A stretch of 41,319 nucleotides of DNA, taken from NCBI GenBank assembly GCA_015486845.1, contig WFQU01000173.1:1-41319 (forward strand), written 5' to 3'. Below the pieces are notes generated by a model. It did not search any database. It had not been told where the DNA came from and saw only the letters and a list, made by a program, of their open reading frames with translations. The stretch's first letter is position 1. Each line of letters starts with the position of its first letter. Origin of the DNA: Anaerolineae bacterium (GTDB taxonomy: Bacteria > Chloroflexota > Anaerolineae > JAADDB01). The translations under genes and the position numbers were made by a program. Positions 33,285 to 41,185 of the stretch are shown here, piece by piece.

Positions 33285-34412
33285 TTATTCCAGGCCTACT
33301 TGCTTGGCTAAAGCACCGTGCAAATGGGCATCTACCCAGCCTCGCAGCCACAGACGGGCTTGTACAGGCATTAAATAGCGCACACTATTGATAAATTCGG
33401 AAACCAATGCTACGCCTTCTCGAATTTCTGCATCGTCATCTTCGTCCAAAAGGATATCCAGCAAATGACTCAATTCCTGCTCTGGCTCAATCAACCAGTA
33501 AATCGATACCCGATCTTCTTCAAAAGAAGCAATTTCTTCGACTAAACCTTCCACATCCGCCCCGCGGTCCTGCAACCCGGCAATAACAGTCAGCGCTTCC
33601 GCTTTGCTCATGTGGTGCCAACGCATTTTCCATGATTTGTCGCCGGGAAGGTGAGGCATGTAGAAACCAACGCTTTCTTGCCAAATAGCCGCGGCGTGAT
33701 GCAAAGCAGGATCTAACCAGGCATTCCGACGGACACGCGACCAAAATGCCGGTGACAGGAGTGCACCGTGTTCCCACAACCAGCTTTCAAGATCATCGTC
33801 ATCCGTAAACTGAAACGAGGCATCGTCAGCGTCCTCCTCTACTGCATCCGCCTCACCTTGATCCCGTGATTTCTGGACTGGCGCTGCTCCATCTTCCCCA
33901 GATCCCATTTCCCCCAAAAATTCTCGGAAAGAATCATCGTCTGGAAAAGAATCGAACTCATCCAACAAAGAAACGCCACCATCATCATAAGCCCAGTAGG
34001 CCTGGCTTTCGGAAAGCCCCAAGTCGCTTATCATCTGTTCCATCTCATCGCATTCGGGACAATCATCGTCGGCAGGTCTATCCGACATGCGATTTGGCAA
34101 TTTTTTCTCTTCCCGCCGAATGACGTTACGCGGTGTATCACCATGTAATACATCTTGCGGCGTGAAAAACCATGTTTTTATCAATGCGTTAATTCGCGCC
34201 AAATTTTCTCGATAAGTCGTTTCGTTCGGACTATCGGCGGTAGCAAGTGCCCATTGCTCGCGTAAATAGCGCGCTAAATCTTGATAAAGCGCCGATGCTT
34301 GGTGACACATATGATAATTCTCCACTTCTCCGGCTGGATGGACAATGGCAACGCCCTCACCCATCCTAAAAGTAGCTTGTGTAGCGTCTTCAAATGAGTC
34401 ATGCCGTTGCAA
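33285..34412 (-). CDS. acidic protein of unknown function
   Basis: 375 aa from a TTG (AAGG 4 nt upstream); an ATG at 34364 is an alternative. I do not recognise the family. The N-terminal 100 residues are helical, ending in WFFTPQDVLHGDTPRNVI, a Trp/Thr-Pro/Gly-x-Thr-Pro-Arg pattern that recurs in some small helical domains. A strongly acidic linker of about 100 residues (112-215) contains CPEC at 118-121 and D/E runs. The C-terminal 160 residues are helix- and Trp-rich (WLWEHGALLSPAFW; SIYWLIEPEQELSHLLDILLDEDDD; YLMPVQARLWLRGWV). No signal peptide or TM. Likely a cytoplasmic scaffold or regulatory protein, but function is open. It may be co-transcribed with the following threonine synthase-like gene. 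Confidence 0.7.
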   Translation of the reverse strand: MQRHDSFEDATQATFRMGEGVAIVHPAGEVENYHMCHQASALYQDLARYLREQWALATADSPNETTYRENLARINALIKTWFFTPQDVLHGDTPRNVIRREEKKLPNRMSDRPADDDCPECDEMEQMISDLGLSESQAYWAYDDGGVSLLDEFDSFPDDDSFREFLGEMGSGEDGAAPVQKSRDQGEADAVEEDADDASFQFTDDDDLESWLWEHGALLSPAFWSRVRRNAWLDPALHHAAAIWQESVGFYMPHLPGDKSWKMRWHHMSKAEALTVIAGLQDRGADVEGLVEEIASFEEDRVSIYWLIEPEQELSHLLDILLDEDDDAEIREGVALVSEFINSVRYLMPVQARLWLRGWVDAHLHGALAKQVGLE

Positions 34413-34559
34413 GGAGCCTTAGCAATAACAACGCACCCCGCTTTAAGGTCAAGTAATCTCCTCCAGCGACGTTGGAAATTGCTTCACGCTGCTCGCAATG
34501 ACAAGCTAAATGACGTAGGGTACCACACTCAAATTTCATCCGCCGTGCTGCGCCGGCTA

Positions 34560-35951
34560 TTAGTTACCACCCAATGCTTGGGCAAAGATTTTGTCCCATT
34601 GTGAAATAGGTAAATAACCAGGAATGCGTTGGATCACTCGATTGCCTTTAATAAGCAGGAATGATGGTGTGCCGCGGATTCCGACCCGCTGAGCAACTTG
34701 TTGGTCTATTTTGACTTTGTTGGCCGTGGTACCGTTCTCGACACAATGGTCGAAGGCTGAGACATCCAGATTTAACGTTTTCGCGTACGAACTAAAAAGT
34801 TGTTTTTCATCCCCTTTTGCCCAATTCGGCTCCTCTTTGAAGAGCAAATGACTCATGGCAAAAAACTGTCCCTGTTTGCCGGCACACTCGGCCGCCTGTG
34901 CGGAAATTAAAGACTTTTTGTACTCGATTACATGGTTGAAGACAACCATCAATTTGCCTGATTCCACGTACTTTTTCTCAATTGCAGGCATGACTTCCTG
35001 ATCGAATTTGCGGCAATATTCGCATTGATAGTCTGTGAACTCCATGAGTAATAACGGCGCCTTGGCATTACCAGTATAGGGAGCACCAAAATAGGTGTAA
35101 TGGGGATGTTCAGGATCCGGTTCGAAGGGATGCGTCTGAGCATAAGTGAGCGTAGGCGTTGGTTGTGGCTTTTTGCCGGCTAAAGCATCTTGAACGCGCT
35201 GATTAAATGTGTCATAAGTCTGCGCCCCGCTAATGAACCAATCATTCACAAAGAATGCTGGCGTTCCCCGTACGCCTGCCTCAGCACCGCGCTTCTGCTC
35301 GGCCTGAATTCTGGCAGTGAATGGCGCTGCTGCTATACAGCGGTTAAATTGCTCCACGTCAAGCCCTAATGCCTGTGCGTAACCGGCAAATGTCTTCTCA
35401 GCGTCCGCTTTGCCGCTCCAATCGGCTTGTGAGTGGAAAAGTTTGTCGTGCATAGGCCAGAATTGGCCCTGCACGCCGGCGCACAACGCTGCGTTAGCGG
35501 CAGAATGAGCCTGTGGATGAATATTGTCCAACGGAAAATTGCGAAAAATGAACTTGACCTGACCGCTTTTCACATATTGATCGTACAGCTTCTCCTCTGT
35601 GGGAAAAACACGGCTGCAGAATGGACATTGAAAGTCGGAATATTCTGTGATGGTCACTGGCGCACTGGGATCGCCCCGATACAGGTCACCCGTTGTAGTT
35701 AACCCGGCCGATACACCGGCCAGGCCGGATTTTTGTTTCGCCGCCAACACAAAATCTCCACCGGCAACCGGCGTGCCCGCAGAAGCAGCTTTAGTCGGCG
35801 CTATGGCTGTAGGGGAGGGCACCACAGTTGGCGTCGTAGCCACAGTAGCCGTTGCGATAGGCATTGCTGTCGCTTGGGGCGTTATCTTACTGCTGCACCC
35901 TGCCGCGACCAAGACAGTCAACAGAAAAAGTAGAACAGCGATTCTTTTCAT
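34560..35951 (-). CDS. lipoprotein with two tandem DsbA-like thioredoxin domains
   Basis: 463 aa. The lipobox LVAAGC places the lipidated Cys at residue 19. A Thr/Pro/Ala-rich tether spans 21-65. Domain 1 (about 85-258) has the redox motif CPFC (109-112) and cis-Pro loop GVRGTPAFF. A linker KKPQPTPTLTYAQTHPFEPDPEHP follows in the mature chain. Domain 2 (about 285-460) has CEYC (310-313) and GIRGTPSFL. Both belong to the DsbA/BdbD-like 'thioredoxin_4' type, which oxidises or isomerises disulphides of exported proteins. Start: AAGGAG lies 10 nt before this ATG and 7 nt before an in-frame TTG at 35954; either is possible. It probably acts at the outer face of the cytoplasmic membrane. No DsbB or VKOR partner is in the window. 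Confidence 0.92.
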   Translation of the reverse strand: MKRIAVLLFLLTVLVAAGCSSKITPQATAMPIATATVATTPTVVPSPTAIAPTKAASAGTPVAGGDFVLAAKQKSGLAGVSAGLTTTGDLYRGDPSAPVTITEYSDFQCPFCSRVFPTEEKLYDQYVKSGQVKFIFRNFPLDNIHPQAHSAANAALCAGVQGQFWPMHDKLFHSQADWSGKADAEKTFAGYAQALGLDVEQFNRCIAAAPFTARIQAEQKRGAEAGVRGTPAFFVNDWFISGAQTYDTFNQRVQDALAGKKPQPTPTLTYAQTHPFEPDPEHPHYTYFGAPYTGNAKAPLLLMEFTDYQCEYCRKFDQEVMPAIEKKYVESGKLMVVFNHVIEYKKSLISAQAAECAGKQGQFFAMSHLLFKEEPNWAKGDEKQLFSSYAKTLNLDVSAFDHCVENGTTANKVKIDQQVAQRVGIRGTPSFLLIKGNRVIQRIPGYLPISQWDKIFAQALGGN

Positions 35952-36039
35952 CAAAAGTAAACTCCTTACTTGAACATAGTATCAGAACAGGATATTTTGT
36001 ACATGTTATACTCAAACCAGCAAACGGGAAAAAGTATAG

Positions 36040-36640
36040 CCTGAAACGCGGAAAAAGCCTAATTTTCCCCCTCCTCTGAAAATAGAACGCAGATTAACGC
36101 TGATGCACGCTGATCTTAATTTTCATCCGCTGTGGTGTGCCGTAGGCTCATGATAACTCCTTTGAAAATAAAACCTCTCCCCTGGCTTACCGCCCAAAGG
36201 GGCGGCAAGCCTTCCCCTCCCCGATACGGGGAGGGGAAAAAGCTAAGCGCAGCGCAGCTTGGGGGAGAGGTTTCCCCTCAAAATAAGTTGACGCAACGGC
36301 GCCAAGGCGCAGAGCGTCTAAAAAATCAGGCCTCCTTTAAGAAGTTCAACTTCTTCGAGAAGTTGAACTTCTAATCAACGGCGTTCTCTGCCCGAGCGCA
36401 CGGGGGTCAAATCCCCGTGCTACGTGGCCAAAAGCCCCCTGAAAGGGGGCTGCTGTAGGGCAACCTCTTAGCAGCGGACGCTACCTTGACGTACCTCGCC
36501 GCCGCGTCGGAGTAGAGGCTTTAGCCGGGGGTAACGCGACAAAACCGCCTAAAGGCTCGAGTCCAGCCGCATCATTTTCAGCCACTGTGGTGCGCCTGTC
36601 TGCGTGCCCACACAGGCAGGCCGAAGGCTCATGATGACGC
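36040..36640 (-). repeat. repeat island 8 (copy G and modules)
   Basis: No gene between the Dsb gene and the lipoprotein gene. Positions 36069-36115 are the A-rich/SD module in minus orientation, but about 118 nt from the Dsb start, so not its SD. The cloverleaf copy is listed separately. Copy G: 33-nt double palindrome 36340-36372, GCACGGGG hairpin 36398-36420, C-rich hairpin 36433-36451, then the rest of the element to about 36570 and the TGCGTGCCCACACAGGCAGG module at 36590-36633. Positions 36641-36790 show nothing recognisable. Confidence 0.85.
36171..36273 (+). repeat. cloverleaf-like structured repeat, copy 3
   Basis: The outer stem AAACCTCTCCCC (36171-36182) pairs with GGGGAGAGGTTT (36262-36273), 12 bp. 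Inside are GGCTT-A-CCGCC/GGCGG-C-AAGCC (one mismatch), CCCCTCCCCG/CGGGGAGGGG and AAGCT/AGCTT hairpins. It is the best-preserved outer stem of the four copies. Confidence 0.75.
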
Positions 36641-36798
36641 CCATTCTGGGTGGGAGCAAACCATTTAAAGTCGCAGAAAGGCAGCCTCGCCAGTACAGGT
36701 ACGGGCTCTAACCGCCTGATTCTCGAACAGTTTTTACAGGCCAAATTCGGAATTGCTGCACGAGCACAACGCTACTTTCAAAGACAAGGGAAAGCACG

Positions 36799-36804
36799 TA
36801 TAAT
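36799..36804 (+). promoter_or_regulatory. putative -10 of the lipoprotein-hemW operon
   Basis: A consensus TATAAT lies 38 nt upstream of the lipoprotein start. A weak TTTCAA lies 17 nt further upstream. Confidence 0.45.
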
Positions 36805-36842
36805 GCGTATGAGGAAAAGGAAAGAAAGAGAGGGAGATAGCC

Positions 36843-37652
36843 ATGAAACGCGCTTGGGGACAATACCTCATAGCTTTCATTCTTTTTAGCGCGCTAATTA
36901 GCGCTTGCCAAGGCACAGTATTGCCGTGGCAGAAGCCGACTTCAACGCCAACGGCAACGCCCACGCCTACGTTGATGCCGACTTCCACGCCTACGCCCAC
37001 GACAACGCTGACCCCTTCACCAACGCCGACATTAACACCAACAGCCACGCCGACACCATTGGCACTGGCCACGCGTGCCATTCCGCTGACGTGGAGTAGC
37101 ATTGACAGCGCCGACAAAGTGCTACAATTGGGGCTCCCCCCCAATTGGGTTATCGTACCTGCCGACGATAAATTACTGGCCCAAATCGCCAAACTCTACC
37201 CCAATGATAGCTCTTGGCAGGAACAAGTCAGCGCGGCACAGAAAATAATAGCCGGCGGTAATAGCGTTTTAGCGCTTAGCTTGCGTCGTCATCGAACAGA
37301 AAACAATCACTATCTGGCGCCCAGCGTGATCATTACAGGAGAACGCCTCAAAACGACAACGTCCAAGCTTACAGCCAGTTTGCTATCCGCTTGGAAACAG
37401 AGTCAAGAAATCCAGGTACGACATATCCAGGATATTCATATCGCTGGCGTGGACGGCGTATTTTTCCAAATTGATATTCGCCAAAAAAATCCGGACGACA
37501 CTGTTTATCACATTTACATGCAAAGCGCTTTGCTACCCTTAAATGGAAAGCTTTACAGCATCACTCTGAATGACGCCGCGCCGGCCCAGACGGAAGCTGA
37601 AAAGACCTTCATGACTATTTTGCAAACCTTGCATATTGCCAAACAGCCATGA
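36843..37652 (+). CDS. lipoprotein of unknown function with Thr/Pro tether
   Basis: 269 aa, GGGAG upstream of the ATG. The signal peptide ends in a lipobox ALISAC with lipidated Cys22. A low-complexity TPTPTP linker spans about 31-75. The globular domain (about 80-265) contains LTWSSIDSADKVLQLGLPPNW, SVLALSLRRH and VDGVFFQIDIRQKNPDDTVY and ends in a helix (EKTFMTILQTLHI). It resembles small bacterial domains of the PsbP/DUF1795 type in general layout only (a guess), so no function is assigned. It overlaps hemW by ATGA, so the two are translationally coupled despite no obvious functional link. Confidence 0.85.
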   Translation: MKRAWGQYLIAFILFSALISACQGTVLPWQKPTSTPTATPTPTLMPTSTPTPTTTLTPSPTPTLTPTATPTPLALATRAIPLTWSSIDSADKVLQLGLPPNWVIVPADDKLLAQIAKLYPNDSSWQEQVSAAQKIIAGGNSVLALSLRRHRTENNHYLAPSVIITGERLKTTTSKLTASLLSAWKQSQEIQVRHIQDIHIAGVDGVFFQIDIRQKNPDDTVYHIYMQSALLPLNGKLYSITLNDAAPAQTEAEKTFMTILQTLHIAKQP

Positions 37653-38851
37653 CCGATCCAGGCCCCACAGATGATCGGTTTTCTTCGGGACCGCTATCGC
37701 TTTACATCCATATCCCATTTTGCGTGCGCCGTTGTCCATACTGTGATTTCAACAGTTACGCCGGCATCGATGATAAGCATCGTGACATTTATGTGCACGC
37801 TTTACGACAAGAAATCCGGCAATGGGGCGCAAGGTTGCACCGTCCGGCGGTGCGCACTATTTTTATCGGCGGTGGCACGCCGACTACCCTCAACGGGATA
37901 CAATTCGGGGCTATTATGGCCACCTGCCGGGAGAGTTTCCGGGTGGACATTGATGCCGAGATCAGCAGCGAGGCAAACCCCGGCGCTGTTGATTCCGCCT
38001 GTTTCGAGGCAATGTTAGCTGCCGGCATTAACCGACTAAGTTTAGGCGTGCAAAGTTTTGACGACAAAGCGTTGACCTTCTTAGGGCGCATCCACGACAG
38101 CGCCGAGGCAAGAGCTGCTTATCGTGCGGCCCGCCAGGTCGGCTTTCAGAATATCAATCTGGATTTCATGTTCGGCTTACCCGGCCAAAGCGTGGCGAAT
38201 TGGCGCCGCACCTTGGCGGAAGCTATTGAGCTGGAACCAGAGCACCTTTCTCTTTACAGCTTGACCGTCGAGCCGGGCACGCCATTAGCGCGCTGGGTCA
38301 CGGCCGGTAAAGTACCAGCACCCGACGACGACCAGGCTGCCGCCGATTACGAATTGGCCATGGAAATGTTAGCCCCGGCCGGATTCACCCATTACGAAAT
38401 CAGCAACTGGGCCCAAGCAAATGGTGAGGATAGCTGGCAGCCCCACTACGCTTGCCGTCACAACATAGTTTACTGGCGCCGCCAACCATACCTCGGCTTT
38501 GGCGCCGGCGCCCATAGCTTCTTGTCGGAACGCCGCTGGTGGAACGTGCGCCGACCTGAGACATACATCCGGCGCTTAGCCGATGGACGGACGCCTACCG
38601 CCGGCAGCGAGCATATCGACCGGCGCACCGCCAGAGGAGAAACCATGATGTTAGGCTTGCGTCTGCTCACCGAGGGCGTGAGCGACGGCGACTTTCAACA
38701 AGCTTTTGGCGTTCCTATCGCGTCAGCTTTCCCCACCGAGCTGGAAGAATTAACCAGCGCCGGCTTGTTAGACTACTGCCACGGTCGCTGCCGGCTAACG
38801 CCACGGGGATATTTGTTAGCCAATCAAGTCTTCCGGCGCTTCCTCCCCTGA
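37649..38851 (+). CDS. hemW: HemW radical SAM protein (coproporphyrinogen III oxidase-like, heme chaperone)
   Basis: 400 aa; the start overlaps the preceding stop (ATGA). The radical-SAM cluster CxxxCxxC is FCVRRCPYCDF with Cys25, Cys29 and Cys32. GGGTPTTL, the SEANPG strand, NRLSLGVQSFDDKALTFLGRIH and the NLDFMFGLPGQ segment are typical of HemW, as is ending with a HemN C-terminal domain. HemW binds heme and is thought to deliver it to membrane enzymes. Unlike HemN it has no fourth adjacent cysteine (Phe follows Cys32-Asp), so coproporphyrinogen oxidase activity is unlikely. The last codons and TGA stop (TTCCTCCCCTGA) coincide with the end of a repeat module, suggesting the native 3' end was replaced. 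Confidence 0.94.
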   Translation: MTDPGPTDDRFSSGPLSLYIHIPFCVRRCPYCDFNSYAGIDDKHRDIYVHALRQEIRQWGARLHRPAVRTIFIGGGTPTTLNGIQFGAIMATCRESFRVDIDAEISSEANPGAVDSACFEAMLAAGINRLSLGVQSFDDKALTFLGRIHDSAEARAAYRAARQVGFQNINLDFMFGLPGQSVANWRRTLAEAIELEPEHLSLYSLTVEPGTPLARWVTAGKVPAPDDDQAAADYELAMEMLAPAGFTHYEISNWAQANGEDSWQPHYACRHNIVYWRRQPYLGFGAGAHSFLSERRWWNVRRPETYIRRLADGRTPTAGSEHIDRRTARGETMMLGLRLLTEGVSDGDFQQAFGVPIASAFPTELEELTSAGLLDYCHGRCRLTPRGYLLANQVFRRFLP

Positions 38852-39425
38852 AAATAAAAATGGGACGCAGATCAACGCAGGCTGCGCACGCAGATAAAAA
38901 AACAATAGTCAAAAAATGGACTCCGTTATGTCATGGCTGATTGGAGCAAAACTATCCCCAACGCCGACAACGTTCCAGGCAACAACAACATGCGTGGTCA
39001 ATTTTCATCCGCTGTGGTGTGCCATAGGCTCATGATAACTCCCTTGAAAATAAGACCTCTCCCCTGGCTTACCGCCCAAAGGGGCGGCAAGCCTTCCCCT
39101 CCCCGATACGGGGAGGGGAAAAGCTAAGCGCAGCGCAGCTTAGAGGAGGGATCTCCCCTCAAAATCAGTTCACGCAACGGCGGCAAGGCGCAGAGCGTCT
39201 AAAAAATCAGGCTTCCTTTAAGAAGTTCAACTTCTTGAAGAAGTTGAACTTCTAATCGGCAGCGTTCTCTGCCCGAGCGCACGGGGGGCAAATCCCCGTG
39301 CTACGTCGCCAAGAAGCCCCCTAAAAGGGGGCTAATGTTGTGAGATTCATTGCAGATTATTATTCTCTGCGTCTCTGCGAGTTGCCCCCATGAAAATAGA
39401 ACGCTAATCAACGCTGATGGCGAGG
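38840..39425 (-). repeat. repeat island 9 (copy H and modules)
   Basis: No gene. Positions 38840-38905 are the A-rich/SD module in minus orientation, overlapping the hemW stop codon. Positions 38930-39000 are unique. Positions 39001-39035 match 36120-36155. The cloverleaf copy is listed separately. Copy H: 33-nt double palindrome 39221-39253, GCACGGGG hairpin 39279-39301, C-rich hairpin 39315-39333. Positions 39370-39425 are another module with GAAAATAGAACGCTAATCAA. Confidence 0.85.
39055..39152 (+). repeat. cloverleaf-like structured repeat, copy 4 (3' strand decayed)
   Basis: It has the same three internal hairpins as the copy at 36171. The 5' outer strand ACCTCTCCCC (39055-39064) is intact, but the 3' strand reads TTAGAGGAGGGAT and pairs poorly. 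This suggests either decay of this copy or that the outer stem is not essential. Confidence 0.65.
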
Positions 39426-39450
39426 GGATTTCCCGGTCACAAGGCAATAT

Positions 39451-39662
39451 GGTATAATATTATGCTAAGACAAGGTGATCTGAACAGCCATACTTGCCGG
39501 TGAAACGCACCTCGACGTTAAATTCTGTTACGAAAACTGGCATGGGCCTGCAACCGAGGAATAGAAGATAAGCACCGTAAATTAGTAGATGCCTACAATA
39601 ATCACTAAACAAACACACAGCGTGAAACTATTACGATTCTACGGAGTGATGTGCAGAGTTAA
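39451..39662 (+). promoter_or_regulatory. extended -10 promoter and long 5' leader of the sugar transferase gene
   Basis: TGGTATAAT (TATAAT at 39453-39458) is an extended -10 just after repeat island 9. It would give a leader of about 200 nt before the ATG at 39663. The leader has no repeat module and no riboswitch that I recognise. Its length leaves room for regulation. Confidence 0.5.
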
Positions 39663-41084
39663 ATGATGAAAGCACAGCGTACCACGAATTACGCCGTTTT
39701 CCTTTTGGCCTCGGATATAATATTGACGCTTTTGAGCTGGCATATTGCTGTGCAAATGCGCTTTGCGCTGCCGTATGGCAAGCATTTAACCGGAAAGACA
39801 CTTTTCGCGCCATCCATCCTCTACGGATGGATCGGCGTCATTTGGTTATTCGTTTTTGTTTTCACATCTACGTATGACTACCGGCGCACATTGCGCTTCA
39901 TTGACGAAATACAAACGCTTCTTACGTCCCAGATTATAGCAGTTGCTCTTTTTAGCAATGTCTTGTACCTTTTCTACCGCGATGTACCGAGATTACTATT
40001 CATTTACTTCGTCGTGATCGACCTAGTAGCTCTTTTTCTATTTCGCGATGCGCTCCGTGCTGTGTTTCGGTGGGTAGTGGGGCCTCGCCAACAGGACATG
40101 GAAAACGTTTTAATCATCGGCGCTGGAAAAATCGGCCGGCAATTAGCGCAACAATTTGCCAGAGAGCGCTGGACGGGCCTGACTGTCACAGGCTTTTTAG
40201 ACGATGACCCAACCAAAGTGGGCAAACGGTTTATTGATTTACCCGTCATTGGCCAAACCAGTGATGTCGTCAGTGTAGTGCAATCCTACCATGTAGACGA
40301 AGTAATTTTTGCGTTGCCATTGCGCGCCCATGGTGCCTTAGAAAACTTAGTGCTCGCCTTGCAAGAGTACCCTGTGCGCGTACATGTAGTCCCTGACTAT
40401 TTTGATTTAGCCTACTTTAAAGCAACCATTGAGAACTACGGCGGCATTCCGCTCATCGGTCTGCGCGATCCGGCTATTGACGGCTTCAACCGCTTGGTCA
40501 AACGAATATTCGACTTAGTGATTGCCTCAGCCACACTTATCATCGTTTCGCCTGTTATGTTACTCATTGCACTTATCATCAAACTCACTTCACCGGGGCC
40601 CATTATCTTCAAACAAATACGCGTCGGCGAAAATGGACGCCCTTTCACTATGTACAAATTCCGTTCGATGGTCCTTGATGCCGAAGCTAAGCAAGAACAA
40701 GTCGCAGATATTACTGCAGGCGGTGCCATCTTATACAAAAAACGCGATGATCCGCGCGTGACACCCATTGGCCGATTCATTCGTCGCACCAGCTTAGACG
40801 AATTACCACAGCTTTTTAATGTTTTAACAGGGGATATGAGTTTAGTGGGCCCGCGGCCTGAGTTGCCATTTTTAGTAGAAGGATACGAGGCTTGGCAACG
40901 AAAACGGTTCGCCGTGCCGCCCGGAATCACTGGCTGGTGGCAAATCAACGGCCGCAGCGATCACCCCATGCACATGCACACAGAAGATGACTTGTACTAC
41001 ATTCAGCACTATTCTCCCTGGCTGGATACCCAAATTTTGTGGCGCACCATCGGCGTAGTCCTTAAAGGGAAAGGTGCTTATTGA
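39663..41084 (+). CDS. membrane polyprenyl-phosphate sugar-1-phosphate transferase (exopolysaccharide initiation)
   Basis: 473 aa. The N-terminal part (10-135) contains about four to five TM helices. A Rossmann-like domain follows with VLIIGAGKIGRQLAQ (149-163). Residues 277-473 form the bacterial sugar-transferase domain: KRIFDLVIASATLIIVSPVM membrane hairpin, SPGPIIFKQIRVGENGRPF, MYKFRSM, RRTSLDELPQLFNVL with the catalytic Asp379-Glu380 pair, DMSLVGPRPE and PGITGWWQINGRSD. Such WbaP/CpsE-type enzymes transfer a sugar-1-phosphate from a nucleotide sugar to undecaprenyl phosphate, the first step of capsule or exopolysaccharide assembly. The SD is weak (GGAGTG rather far upstream). It may head an exopolysaccharide cluster, but the next 235 bp hold no gene. 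Confidence 0.93.
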   Translation: MMKAQRTTNYAVFLLASDIILTLLSWHIAVQMRFALPYGKHLTGKTLFAPSILYGWIGVIWLFVFVFTSTYDYRRTLRFIDEIQTLLTSQIIAVALFSNVLYLFYRDVPRLLFIYFVVIDLVALFLFRDALRAVFRWVVGPRQQDMENVLIIGAGKIGRQLAQQFARERWTGLTVTGFLDDDPTKVGKRFIDLPVIGQTSDVVSVVQSYHVDEVIFALPLRAHGALENLVLALQEYPVRVHVVPDYFDLAYFKATIENYGGIPLIGLRDPAIDGFNRLVKRIFDLVIASATLIIVSPVMLLIALIIKLTSPGPIIFKQIRVGENGRPFTMYKFRSMVLDAEAKQEQVADITAGGAILYKKRDDPRVTPIGRFIRRTSLDELPQLFNVLTGDMSLVGPRPELPFLVEGYEAWQRKRFAVPPGITGWWQINGRSDHPMHMHTEDDLYYIQHYSPWLDTQILWRTIGVVLKGKGAY

Positions 41085-41185
41085 CCAGCCCAAATTGCAT
41101 GCTTGAAAAACCATGCGAAGTTTGTCTACGCTGGATAGTAGCCCATAGCATGCCCCGAGCCTAATTCGTACTATCAAAATTATAT

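Noticed and set aside
37649-38851. Coproporphyrinogen III dehydrogenase (HemN) rather than HemW
   Set aside because: The cluster motif CVRRCPYCDF lacks the extra cysteine of true HemN (CxxxCxxCxC), and the protein is short like HemW.
6200-39301. tRNA T-arm-like sequence in the GCACGGGG hairpin (GGGGGTCAAATCCCC)
   Set aside because: There is no acceptor stem, D-arm or anticodon arm at the right distances, and the same hairpin recurs in every repeat copy. It is a repeat hairpin, not a tRNA.
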